Assembly: GCA_002307175.1 (NCBI GenBank)
Contig: DBTS01000027.1
Coordinates: 1-13,996 of the forward strand
Length of the DNA stretch: 13,996 bases
Direction of reading: 5' to 3'
From: Rhodocyclaceae bacterium UBA1310
GTDB taxonomy: Bacteria > Pseudomonadota > Gammaproteobacteria > Burkholderiales > Rhodocyclaceae
Positions 1 through 4,936 of the stretch are shown here, one piece after another (the stretch's first letter is position 1; each line of letters opens with the position of its first letter). Position numbers and translations under genes: made by a program. The notes under the pieces were generated by a model. It saw only the letters and a list, made by a program, of their open reading frames with translations, was not told the origin of the DNA and searched no databases.

Positions 1-77
1 GACGAAAAACAGAGGGAACCTCAGGGGCGAAGAAAAAGCACAGCTTTTTCGTAGCCCCTTGGAACGAATTGTTATGC
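1..77 (-). other. Candidate integron attC-like site (half canonical), downstream of the HEPN gene
   Basis: Read on the minus strand, the box GCATAAC (77-71) is followed by the spacer AATTC, then GTTCCAA (65-59) and a long imperfect hairpin. Its arms, 23-39 and 43-59, pair at 15 of 17 positions around a 3-base loop (40-42). The order R''-AATTC-GTTC-stem is the classic 5' half of an integron attC site. It begins only 3 bases after the stop codon of the preceding gene, as in gene cassettes. The other half is not canonical: beyond the stem I see GGTTCCCTC instead of a complementary L' box, and no GTTRRRY box before the window ends. It may therefore be a damaged or hybrid attC, or simply a terminator hairpin. 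Confidence 0.5.
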
Positions 78-80
78 CGA

Positions 81-539
81 TTAAAACGGCCTTGATAGAA
101 CGTCTTCAAGCTTGTTTGTTGTAATCAACAACTCTTCAGCCAACTGTTTGGTTTTCTCAATTAGCTCCAAAACTTCATTTTTAGCAAAAATAATGGGCGT
201 TCCGTCTTTATCGTGCCCCGCTCTGTGTACGCAATGGTGCCGTTTGGCGACAGCCTTGAACAGCCAGGAGATATCGCCAAAATCATGACCAAGAACATCT
301 TTGTACATTGGCTTGATTTTCTTTAGGTCATGGAATATGAGGTCGTGAAGATACTTTGCGACCGTGTCCTTGATTTGCTCTCGTTCTTTAAAAAGCTGAG
401 AGAGAGTGAACTTCATATCCGAGAATTTAGGATCTGTCTCAACCAGCTTTCGTATCAATTCTTCGTGGCCAACAGTTGTTTTGATGAAAATTGAAGATAA
501 AAAACCTTCCGCTCCTGCAACTACATGACCGTAAATCAT
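81..539 (-). CDS. HEPN-domain protein, C-terminal part (separated from its N-terminal part by an amber codon)
   Basis: The 152-residue open frame is mostly helical and carries R100-HHCV-H105, which fits the Rx4-6H signature of HEPN domains. Many HEPN proteins are RNases in toxin-antitoxin, abortive-infection or other defence systems, but some are non-catalytic. The frame has no ribosome binding site before its ATG. The same reading frame runs upstream without a break for 32 more codons (540-635), with protein-like sequence such as LNDHLDSASELL, until it meets a TAG at 636-638. On the other side of that TAG the same frame continues as the zinc-ribbon ORF. No ATG, GTG or TTG occurs in those 32 codons. 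The natural product is therefore probably a single protein of about 279 residues spanning 920 to 81, and this is its C-terminal 55 percent. Whether it is made now depends on amber suppression, readthrough or internal initiation. Confidence 0.7.
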   Translation of the reverse strand: MIYGHVVAGAEGFLSSIFIKTTVGHEELIRKLVETDPKFSDMKFTLSQLFKEREQIKDTVAKYLHDLIFHDLKKIKPMYKDVLGHDFGDISWLFKAVAKRHHCVHRAGHDKDGTPIIFAKNEVLELIEKTKQLAEELLITTNKLEDVLSRPF

Positions 540-635
540 TACATTCAGGCTGAATCTGTTTTTTTCATTGACTTCAACTTTTAACAGTTCGGATGCGCTG
601 TCTAGGTGGTCATTAAGGATTCTGTAGTACTCAGG

Positions 636-638
636 CTA
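636..638 (-). other. In-frame amber (TAG) codon splitting the zinc-ribbon/HEPN gene
   Basis: The plus-strand bases cta at 636-638 read TAG on the minus strand, between ...FYWKSE and PEYYRIL.... The frames on both sides are identical, so no frameshift is involved. A single change from CAG (Gln) or another one-step neighbour would explain it. It would be codon 95 of the joined gene. Confidence 0.75.
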
Positions 639-920
639 TTCACTTTTCCAATAAAACTCTTCGTCATTGTCATCTTCTGTGTAGTACGGACCACTGTTTT
701 TAGCATCTACATCCCCGTTATTTACGTACACATCTGCACCGCCAAACGAATTCATTATGGTTACGTCGTAATCGGCTCCACAGCTATCGCAAATAACTGA
801 TTCGTCGTTTTCGGAGTAGCTATCCTCATTTCTTTCCGCCATGAAATTCGGCTCAGGGCAGGGGAGTGTTTCCGAAACTATCTGGCCGCACTTGCAAGTA
901 AATGAAATGTCAATCTTCAT
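636..920 (-). CDS. Zinc-ribbon-like N-terminal part of the split HEPN protein
   Basis: The 94-residue product has two cysteine pairs, C9-K-C11 and C44-DS-C47-G, arranged like a small zinc ribbon that binds one metal ion. A very acidic tail follows (EDDNDEEFYW near residues 80-90). The start ATG at 920-918 lies 18 bases after the minus-strand box GTTATGC (945-939), the usual distance from an integron recombination point to the first codon of a cassette gene. I see no strong Shine-Dalgarno sequence. The ORF stops at an amber codon in the same frame as the HEPN ORF, so it is probably the first third of a zinc-ribbon plus HEPN protein. It could also be a free-standing small zinc protein. The DNA is AT-richer than the genes to the right, which suggests transfer. 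Confidence 0.65.
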   Translation of the reverse strand: MKIDISFTCKCGQIVSETLPCPEPNFMAERNEDSYSENDESVICDSCGADYDVTIMNSFGGADVYVNNGDVDAKNSGPYYTEDDNDEEFYWKSE

Positions 921-938
921 ATTTAGCGAGACTCAAAG

Positions 939-984
939 GCATAACTGTTAGTGGACGGATCTATGGATCCGTCTGCGGTTAATA
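939..984 (-). other. Candidate attC-like boundary upstream of the zinc-ribbon/HEPN gene
   Basis: On the minus strand the box GTTATGC (945-939) is preceded by a perfect 8-bp hairpin, GACGGATC / GATCCGTC (arms 973-966 and 961-954, 4-base loop). Before that lies TTAAC (984-980 on the minus strand), which pairs partly with GTTA of the box. The box is the exact complement of GCATAAC at 77-71 on the far side of the gene. An R'/R'' pair of this kind is expected to bound one cassette of about 870 bp. The L boxes are not clearly recognisable, and where the site begins on its far side is uncertain. Confidence 0.45.
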
Positions 985-1241
985 GTGCGGACAGACAAAA
1001 TCCGCGTTAAATGTTTGATTCATCAATCACAAACCTTCAGCCCATACCATTACACACAAGTCCATTGGTACCACAAAAGTCTTCAATAAACAACTAGTAA
1101 GGCATTGTCATTATTTTTGATGCTTCTCTGTCTGTATCTTGCAAAAACAAGCACTTACAAAGGTTCGAACTATGCATTATGAGTTGTGTGTAACGGTATG
1201 CCTTCAGCCTGTCCGCATACGCAATTAATAGTACTGACAGA
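979..1241. repeat. Imperfect direct and inverted repeats in the gap between cassette-like genes
   Basis: The stretch 946-1445 has no gene I can support. It contains a direct repeat, TTAATAGTGCGGACAGA (979-995) and TTAATAGTACTGACAGA (1225-1241), identical at 15 of 17 positions. It also contains an inverted repeat, CATACCATTACACACAA (1043-1059) against TTGTGTGTAACGGTATG (1184-1200), pairing at 16 of 17 positions. The repeats are interleaved: the direct copies lie outside the inverted copies. They may be remnants of related recombination sites or a decayed mobile element; no transposase is visible. Confidence 0.55.
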
Positions 1242-1445
1242 AGAGTAAAGGATAACAGCGCCTGGACGTCCGCTTTAGACACTTGATGTCGTGGCCGGAA
1301 ACCGCCAGTGCGGGCATCGATGCCATGAAGTTTGAGGTGGCGCGTCGCATATTATTTCGTGAGTCCTTCCGTAAAAATAGCCGGCCAGTATGGCGCTATC
1401 ACGCGGTTTCTTGCGATGACAAGAGCGACGTCGTATGTACCCATG

Positions 1446-1715
1446 TCAGGTCTGAGTCTGGATGGCATACACAACAAAATCACTACCGCTCAGGTCAATT
1501 ATTTTTCTCCAGACGTGCTTTCTGTTTTCAATTGGAAAAAATTCTCCGTCATATGCCTTCTGCGCAAGTTCCTTTTGAAGCGAAGGCGTTAGTGCGGGCA
1601 AAGCTCCTTTTGGCAGACTGGCCCAACTGGTTACAAAGCCCCGGAAATTGCTATGGCTGCTTTGTGCAGCATAAGTCTGTCCTTTGAAGGCAACGACGTA
1701 CGTGTAGAGAGGCAT
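1446..1715 (-). CDS. Small hypothetical protein (cassette-type), 89 aa
   Basis: I do not recognise a named family with certainty. The 89-residue product begins MPLYTYVVAFKGQTYAAQ and has alternating hydrophobic residues at both ends (YTYVVAF; SDFVVYAIQT), suggesting a small mixed alpha/beta fold. It has no signal peptide and no membrane segment. The centre is basic (ENRKHVWRKI). The sequence looks like a real protein rather than a shadow: composition is balanced, there are no rare-residue runs, and the opposite-strand frames are less protein-like. It shares leftward orientation with the HEPN gene and the 210-aa gene, and it stands alone between non-coding gaps, like other orphan genes in integron arrays. 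No good Shine-Dalgarno sequence precedes the ATG. Confidence 0.6.
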   Translation of the reverse strand: MPLYTYVVAFKGQTYAAQSSHSNFRGFVTSWASLPKGALPALTPSLQKELAQKAYDGEFFPIENRKHVWRKIIDLSGSDFVVYAIQTQT

Positions 1716-1750
1716 GAAAACTCTGATTTTTTAGTAGATGGGCCTGTCGG

Positions 1751-1792
1751 GCTGCCCGCTGGCGCGAGAGCTACATACCAGACTCGGGCAGC
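1751..1792 (-). repeat. 8-bp inverted repeat between the 210-aa and 89-aa genes
   Basis: GCTGCCCG (1751-1758) and CGGGCAGC (1785-1792) are perfect complements separated by 26 bases. They lie just after the stop codon of the 210-aa gene. No T-run follows on either strand, so this is a weak terminator candidate at best. It could also be the stem of a recombination site. Confidence 0.3.
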
Positions 1793-1827
1793 AGATGCTT
1801 GCTAGCACCAAACACACATTCCGCTGC

Positions 1828-2460
1828 TTAGACCTCGGGGCGTAGAACTGCGTTAAGCCTCTCGCAGAGTACAAGCTGAGTCTCGGCAAGCTCCTGCGGA
1901 GAGAGCCGTTGCAGCGCAGTTAATGCTTCACCCATGGAAGTCAATATTTTTGTCTCTGAATCAATGAAAGGCTCCGGGCTATCAAGAATCTCTTCCAGGT
2001 TGAGCAAACCAAAGTCAGCGACGATACAGTGATAGTTTTCGATAGCCTCACTCTTCATTCCGATCGACTCACAGCATTTTGCATGACGGAGAATACGAGG
2101 AAATATTTCCTCAGGGTAGTGAGCCATAATCTGCATGGCCATCGTAGCGGCGAGCCGCGCAGCCTGTTCCTCGCCCTGCTTTTGGTTCCACTGGCCGACA
2201 GCATCAGCGAAGCTGTCGGCAGCATGCGTAAGACTACGCCCCTCCATCCAAACATCGGCACGAATAGAATTTCTCGGGTAGCCATTTGCGCTCTCCCCAA
2301 GAATGTGCAATTGATCGACGAGAAACGAGAATGCCTGCTCCGCTGCGGCAATAGCCGCTTCATGATTCTGTGCGTGAGCAACAAGATCGACAAGGCGTTG
2401 CGCCTCCTGCGAGTTCAACATATTATCTGTCCGGGTAAATCGGCTGGCAGATTCCGACAT
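1828..2460 (-). CDS. Hypothetical helical cytosolic protein, 210 aa
   Basis: I do not recognise the family. The 210-residue product lacks a signal peptide and membrane segments. It is rich in Ala, Glu, Leu and Gln and looks almost entirely helical, with segments such as EAQRLVDLVAHAQNHEAA (about 19-36) and RLAATMAMQIMAHYPEEIF (about 101-119). A stretch near 125-150 with paired cysteines (AKCCESIGMKSEAIENYH) reads like a tetratricopeptide-type helix pair, so a TPR-like fold is possible but unproven. The chosen start is the first ATG (MSESASRFTR); the alternative MLNSQEAQRL at residue 14 is equally plausible, and neither has a clear ribosome binding site. It points leftward like the two cassette-type genes beyond it. 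The plus-strand frames here are shadows. Confidence 0.65.
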   Translation of the reverse strand: MSESASRFTRTDNMLNSQEAQRLVDLVAHAQNHEAAIAAAEQAFSFLVDQLHILGESANGYPRNSIRADVWMEGRSLTHAADSFADAVGQWNQKQGEEQAARLAATMAMQIMAHYPEEIFPRILRHAKCCESIGMKSEAIENYHCIVADFGLLNLEEILDSPEPFIDSETKILTSMGEALTALQRLSPQELAETQLVLCERLNAVLRPEV

Positions 2461-2558
2461 GCTTTGTTATGAGAATGACTGCTGATGATATTGATGCCCA
2501 GCGACCGCAGGCTGGCCGAGGGTATTCATTCTAGCCCTTTGGCATCAAAATCAGCAAA

Positions 2559-2632
2559 GGCCGACCAGCAGTCAACCCAAAAAAATAACAGCCCCAAAAA
2601 GTTTTTGAGCGCCGTTCCAGCATGATGGCCGG
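2559..2632. repeat. Dispersed intergenic repeat, copy 1
   Basis: This stretch, best conserved at AGTTTTTGAG (2600-2609) and AGCATG (2619-2624), resembles 3949-4014 over about 70 bases, with substitutions and small gaps. Neither copy lies inside a supported gene. Both copies translate on the minus strand into short peptides of similar flavour (...MLERRSKTFWGCYFF... and ...MLGIALKNWWLFWLTA...). They may therefore be remnants of the same decayed coding sequence or mobile-element end. Confidence 0.4.
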
Positions 2633-2700
2633 ATCGTGTGAGTAAGTAGCACGCTCTCCCCACCCCGTAGGGACCGAAGTGGAGTGAAAGGGCGCAATGC

Positions 2701-2748
2701 GGCGTAATAAAGCGTTGGGAGACGCCTGCGGCTTTCCCAACCTACGCC
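2701..2748. repeat. Palindromic intergenic repeat (two-level hairpin)
   Basis: An outer stem GGCGTA (2701-2706) / TACGCC (2743-2748) encloses an inner stem GTTGGGA (2714-2720) / TCCCAAC (2735-2741). The layout resembles the GTAGGTTGGG-type palindromic repeats often scattered between genes in proteobacteria. It lies in the gene-free gap 2461-3025. Confidence 0.5.
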
Positions 2749-2794
2749 ATTGGCCTACAGTGCCGGTTTGCGTAGGGCGCCGACAGGGAACAAT

Positions 2795-2854
2795 GGAGCG
2801 TAGCGCAATTGCGCCGATCCAGCCTCCGCCCGGAGGGTGCAAACCAGGATCGGC
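2795..2854. repeat. Cluster of nested palindromes
   Basis: Three elements sit side by side: the perfect 12-mer palindrome GCGCAATTGCGC (2803-2814); the perfect hairpin CCTCCG-CC-CGGAGG (2823-2836); and an 8-bp inverted repeat GCCGATCC (2813-2820) / GGATCGGC (2847-2854) that encloses the hairpin. Together with 2701-2748 they make a compact structured block upstream of the DUF4259 gene. Its role (REP-like element, mRNA stabiliser or bidirectional terminator) is not shown by the sequence. Confidence 0.5.
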
Positions 2855-3025
2855 ATGCCAAACATTAACCCACACCAAAGCCCGATGAGCCTATAAAATT
2901 ACGGCATAGTACTGAAAACGTAATCTGCAAGCCATTCATTGTTCGCCGCCCGGCCGTGGAATGACAGGGAGTGCGTGCCGATAATGGATGGCAAACCTGT
3001 CTCCCTATATCAAGTTAGCCTCACT

Positions 3026-3487
3026 ATGAACCGTCGCAATTTTGTAGTTCTGGCCGCGCTATCCGCATTCATGCCGTTCGCAAAGGCTGGCACATGGGGG
3101 TCCGGAAGTTTCGATAATGATGATGCGCTTGATTGGGCTGGTCAGTGCGTAAGGTCTAAGGGTACCTCCCTGATATCGGCAACTCTTTCTGCTGCACTGG
3201 TTGATGGATATCTTGAAGCTCCAGAGTGCTCAGCCGCTGTTGCCGCTGCGGAAGTAGTTGCCGCCTCGAGGGGCAAAGCAAGTAAATTGCTCCCCACAGA
3301 GCTATCTTCCTGGCTGGAGAAACAGCAAAAAGAAGAAGTTGCAAAGCTTGCGCCAGTAGCGATCAAAGCTGTTTCGGGCATCTTGAATGGCCCCAAGTCG
3401 GAGCTTCAAGAGCTATGGCAGGAAAGCAAGAATGATTTCCCTGTGTGGAAGAGCCAAATGCAAAGCCTCATTACGAGGCTGAAGTAG
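3026..3487 (+). CDS. DUF4259-type protein with N-terminal export signal
   Basis: The start is taken at ATG 3026, giving 153 residues. It is preferred over the upstream TTG 2939 and ATG 2984 because it places a clean signal peptide at the N-terminus. The signal has basic residues (MNRRNF), a hydrophobic core (VVLAALSAFMPF) and an AKA cleavage site near residue 21. The RRNF context is Tat-like but could be a Sec signal. The mature part opens with GTWGSGSFDNDDALDWAG, the hallmark of DUF4259 proteins, whose function is unknown. The rest is helical and Ala/Glu/Lys-rich, without cysteine pairs or an obvious active site. DUF4259 proteins are usually cytosolic, so an exported version is somewhat unusual; it probably ends up in the periplasm. 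The ribosome binding site is weak. It stands alone between repeats and the DUF6429-type gene. Confidence 0.72.
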   Translation: MNRRNFVVLAALSAFMPFAKAGTWGSGSFDNDDALDWAGQCVRSKGTSLISATLSAALVDGYLEAPECSAAVAAAEVVAASRGKASKLLPTELSSWLEKQQKEEVAKLAPVAIKAVSGILNGPKSELQELWQESKNDFPVWKSQMQSLITRLK

Positions 3488-3522
3488 TGGCTACAATTCC
3501 GTCGAGAGGGACCCGCTTACAC

Positions 3523-3587
3523 GCTGCGCTTCTCGGTTCCCTTCGCAGCTTCGCCGCTACGGCGGCCACTCGCGTCAAATGTTGAAT
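3523..3587 (+). other. Structured spacer ending in a GTTRRRY-type box
   Basis: Between the DUF4259 and DUF6429 genes lies a hairpin, GCTGCG (3523-3528) / CGCAGC (3544-3549), then a short GC-rich palindrome near 3553-3565, and GTTGAAT at 3581-3587. The last fits the integron R' consensus GTTRRRY. The next gene starts 19 bases later. The fit is suggestive only: no matching R'' box or L boxes are clear. Confidence 0.25.
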
Positions 3588-3606
3588 GCCGCAGGAGGTA
3601 AAGGTC

Positions 3607-3834
3607 ATGGAATTCGACGAAGACAAGATTGATCGCGCCGTTCTTGCTCTCTTGTATCTGACACTGCACGACGGGCATCGTGCCTGGAAGTCATTCGACT
3701 GGGATGCCATGAATCGGTTGTGCGAGAAAGGGCTCCTTCTCGATCCGGTGAGCAAAGCCAAGTCAGTGCAGTTCACCGAAAAGGGTTTGGCAGAAGCGAA
3801 GCAGCTCTTTCTTGAGTTATTCCGGAAGGACTGA
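3607..3834 (+). CDS. DUF6429 family protein, 75 aa
   Basis: The 75-residue product begins MEFDEDKIDRAVLALLYLTL and contains HDGHRAWKSFDWDAMNRL and GLLLDPVSKAKSVQFTEKGL. These are the conserved blocks I associate with DUF6429, small proteins of unknown function seen in many proteobacteria. The second half, with a 'KGL..DPVSKAKSV.FTEKGL' pattern, resembles the helix-plus-wing end of a winged-helix domain, so a regulatory or binding role is conceivable but unproven. The start is set by a near-perfect ribosome binding site, AGGAGG (3593-3598), eight bases before ATG 3607. The ATG at 3586 would give seven extra residues but lacks such a site. The gene is complete. Confidence 0.75.
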   Translation: MEFDEDKIDRAVLALLYLTLHDGHRAWKSFDWDAMNRLCEKGLLLDPVSKAKSVQFTEKGLAEAKQLFLELFRKD

Positions 3835-3948
3835 TCGGCCGCCGATGCTGCCATGGACACCCTCCAGTTCGCAGCGTTTCGACCTTGGTCTAACGATCAG
3901 ATCGCGAACCGATAGCGGACATCGTCGGCTGTGTCTGCGATAGGCCGC

Positions 3949-4014
3949 TTTAGCCGATCAGCCGTGAGCCAAAAGAGCCACCAGTTTTTGAGGGCTATTC
4001 CCAGCATGCCGGCC
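3949..4014. repeat. Dispersed intergenic repeat, copy 2
   Basis: This resembles 2559-2632, with identical AGTTTTTGAG (3983-3992) and AGCATG (4003-4008) and similar flanks. It lies in the gap 3835-4090. That gap otherwise holds only GTCTAAC (3888-3894), a match to the integron R'' consensus RYYYAAC, and no gene that I can support. Confidence 0.4.
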
Positions 4015-4090
4015 AAGACTCAAACCTGATCAACATCTCCAACAGGCTTTATTGTTCTTCACCAGGCCTTCGCAGCAAGATCACGTGCTT

Positions 4091-4375
4091 CTAATCCGCC
4101 GGTTCCTCAGCCCGCACGGGCACCACGTCGCCGATGGCGTAGAACTGCCCGCCAGCAGCGTAATAGATGCTGCGCCGCGAGGCGTCGGCGCTCTCGAACT
4201 CCCAGCGACCATCGCGAAACACCCGCGTATCAGCCCAGGCGCCGACCACTTCGGCGATGTACAGATCGTAGGTCTGCTGAGTGTGGGGCTCGGGAATCAG
4301 GCGGCAGGCGAGCCACGCGGCGCAGCCCTGCACGAAGGGCAGGTCATGGCTAGCGCCGGGCATTTCGAACAGTCT
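4091..4375 (-). pseudogene. Truncated flavin reductase gene (3' fragment)
   Basis: This is a 5'-truncated copy of the complete flavin reductase gene at 10325-10921. Its 90 codons match the last 90 residues of that protein at 79 of 90 positions by my count, ending in the same VPVRAEEPAD and stop codon. DNA similarity begins near 4375, where the complete gene would be at about codon 107, and stops abruptly; beyond it lies the 3' end of the HxlR gene, 13 bases away. The flavin-binding N-terminal half is missing, so the fragment cannot encode a working enzyme. The differences are spread along its length and the frame is still open, so it is a diverged paralogue or a remnant of a related gene, not a recent exact duplication. 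It marks the left end of the reductase module. Confidence 0.85.
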
Positions 4376-4388
4376 ATGGGCTTACCTG

Positions 4389-4832
4389 TCAGCTTTCCCC
4401 TGGTGTGACCGTCCGTATCGGACGAGTTCCGATCTTCGCCCCCGTAGCCTCATCCACGGCGATAGCCTTGATTTCTGTTCCAGTCTCCGCGTCGAAGAAA
4501 CGGGTCAGCTGGCCGCCGCCCCGGTACTGGCGTCCCCACGCACCAATCATGAAGAGCACCGGCAAAAAATCCCGCCCGGCCGCAGTGAGTACGTATTCCT
4601 CGCGTGGCGGGTGCTCCGAGTAGCGCCGTTTCTCCAGTAAACCCTCCTCAGTGAGCATCGCCAGTCGCCGGGTCAGGATGGTCGGCGCGATAGCAAGGCT
4701 TTTGCGGAATTGATCGAAGCGCGTCAGCCCGGCATGGGCATCGCGCAGGATCAGCAGGCACCACGCATCCCCAGCGAAAGTCAGGCTGCGGGCGATTGGG
4801 CAGGGGTTGTTGCAAATATTTTCTGAGTCCAT
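4389..4832 (-). CDS. HxlR family winged-helix transcriptional regulator
   Basis: The 147-residue protein (from ATG 4832) has the HxlR layout. It opens with an N-terminal CPIARSL (11-17), then GDAWCLLILRDA (21-32), the recognition region IAPTILTRRLAML (48-60) and the wing YSEHPPREEYVLT (71-83), followed by a dimerisation helix with WGRQYRGG. HxlR regulators bind DNA as dimers, and several (YodB, HypR) sense quinones, aldehydes or oxidants through an N-terminal cysteine. Here Cys7 and Cys11 stand in a C-x3-C spacing and Cys25 follows, so thiol sensing is plausible but inferred. The frame extends upstream to ATG 4877 or 4934, but the homologous part begins near 4832 and none of the starts has a strong ribosome binding site. 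The gene diverges from the alpha/beta hydrolase gene, with repeated operator-like sequence between them, and probably controls that operon and itself. Confidence 0.85.
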   Translation of the reverse strand: MDSENICNNPCPIARSLTFAGDAWCLLILRDAHAGLTRFDQFRKSLAIAPTILTRRLAMLTEEGLLEKRRYSEHPPREEYVLTAAGRDFLPVLFMIGAWGRQYRGGGQLTRFFDAETGTEIKAIAVDEATGAKIGTRPIRTVTPGES

Positions 4833-4894
4833 ATCGTTTTGATAGTGACTTTCTTTCAAGTTACTAGTATCGTTCATATCAATTCGATAGTAAC
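4830..4894. promoter_or_regulatory. Duplicated operator-like sites between the HxlR gene and the reductase operon
   Basis: CATATC-N5-GATAGT occurs twice in the same orientation, at 4830-4846 and 4875-4891, exactly 45 bp apart; each contains the dyad TATC-N5-GATA. A further perfect 7-bp inverted repeat, GTTACTA (4860-4866) / TAGTAAC (4888-4894), overlaps the second copy. On the minus strand each copy ends in an ATG that is a possible HxlR start codon (4832 and 4877). The location in a divergent intergenic region and the dyad form fit HxlR-type dimer binding sites. I could not identify convincing -35/-10 boxes. Confidence 0.55.
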
Positions 4895-4936
4895 ACCACG
4901 ATAACAAGCAATCCACCCCGCACGGAGAATTCATTG

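Noticed and set aside
1094..1282. 62-aa minus-strand ORF with a hydrophobic N-terminal half
   Set aside because: It overlaps the repeat block, has no ribosome binding site, and its sequence after residue 20 is not protein-like; probably non-coding.
1352..1444. 30-codon minus-strand ORF (MGTYDVALVIARNRVIAP...) reminiscent of a DHFR N-terminus
   Set aside because: Too short, no active-site residues to follow and a stop after 30 codons; the resemblance rests on a few residues.
1283..1687. 134-aa plus-strand ORF
   Set aside because: Its second half is the antisense of the better-supported 89-aa gene, and its composition (many Arg, Ser, Trp and His) looks like a shadow.
2531..2888. ORFs on both strands through the palindrome block
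   Set aside because: They are produced by GC-rich repeats; no start signals or protein-like sequence.
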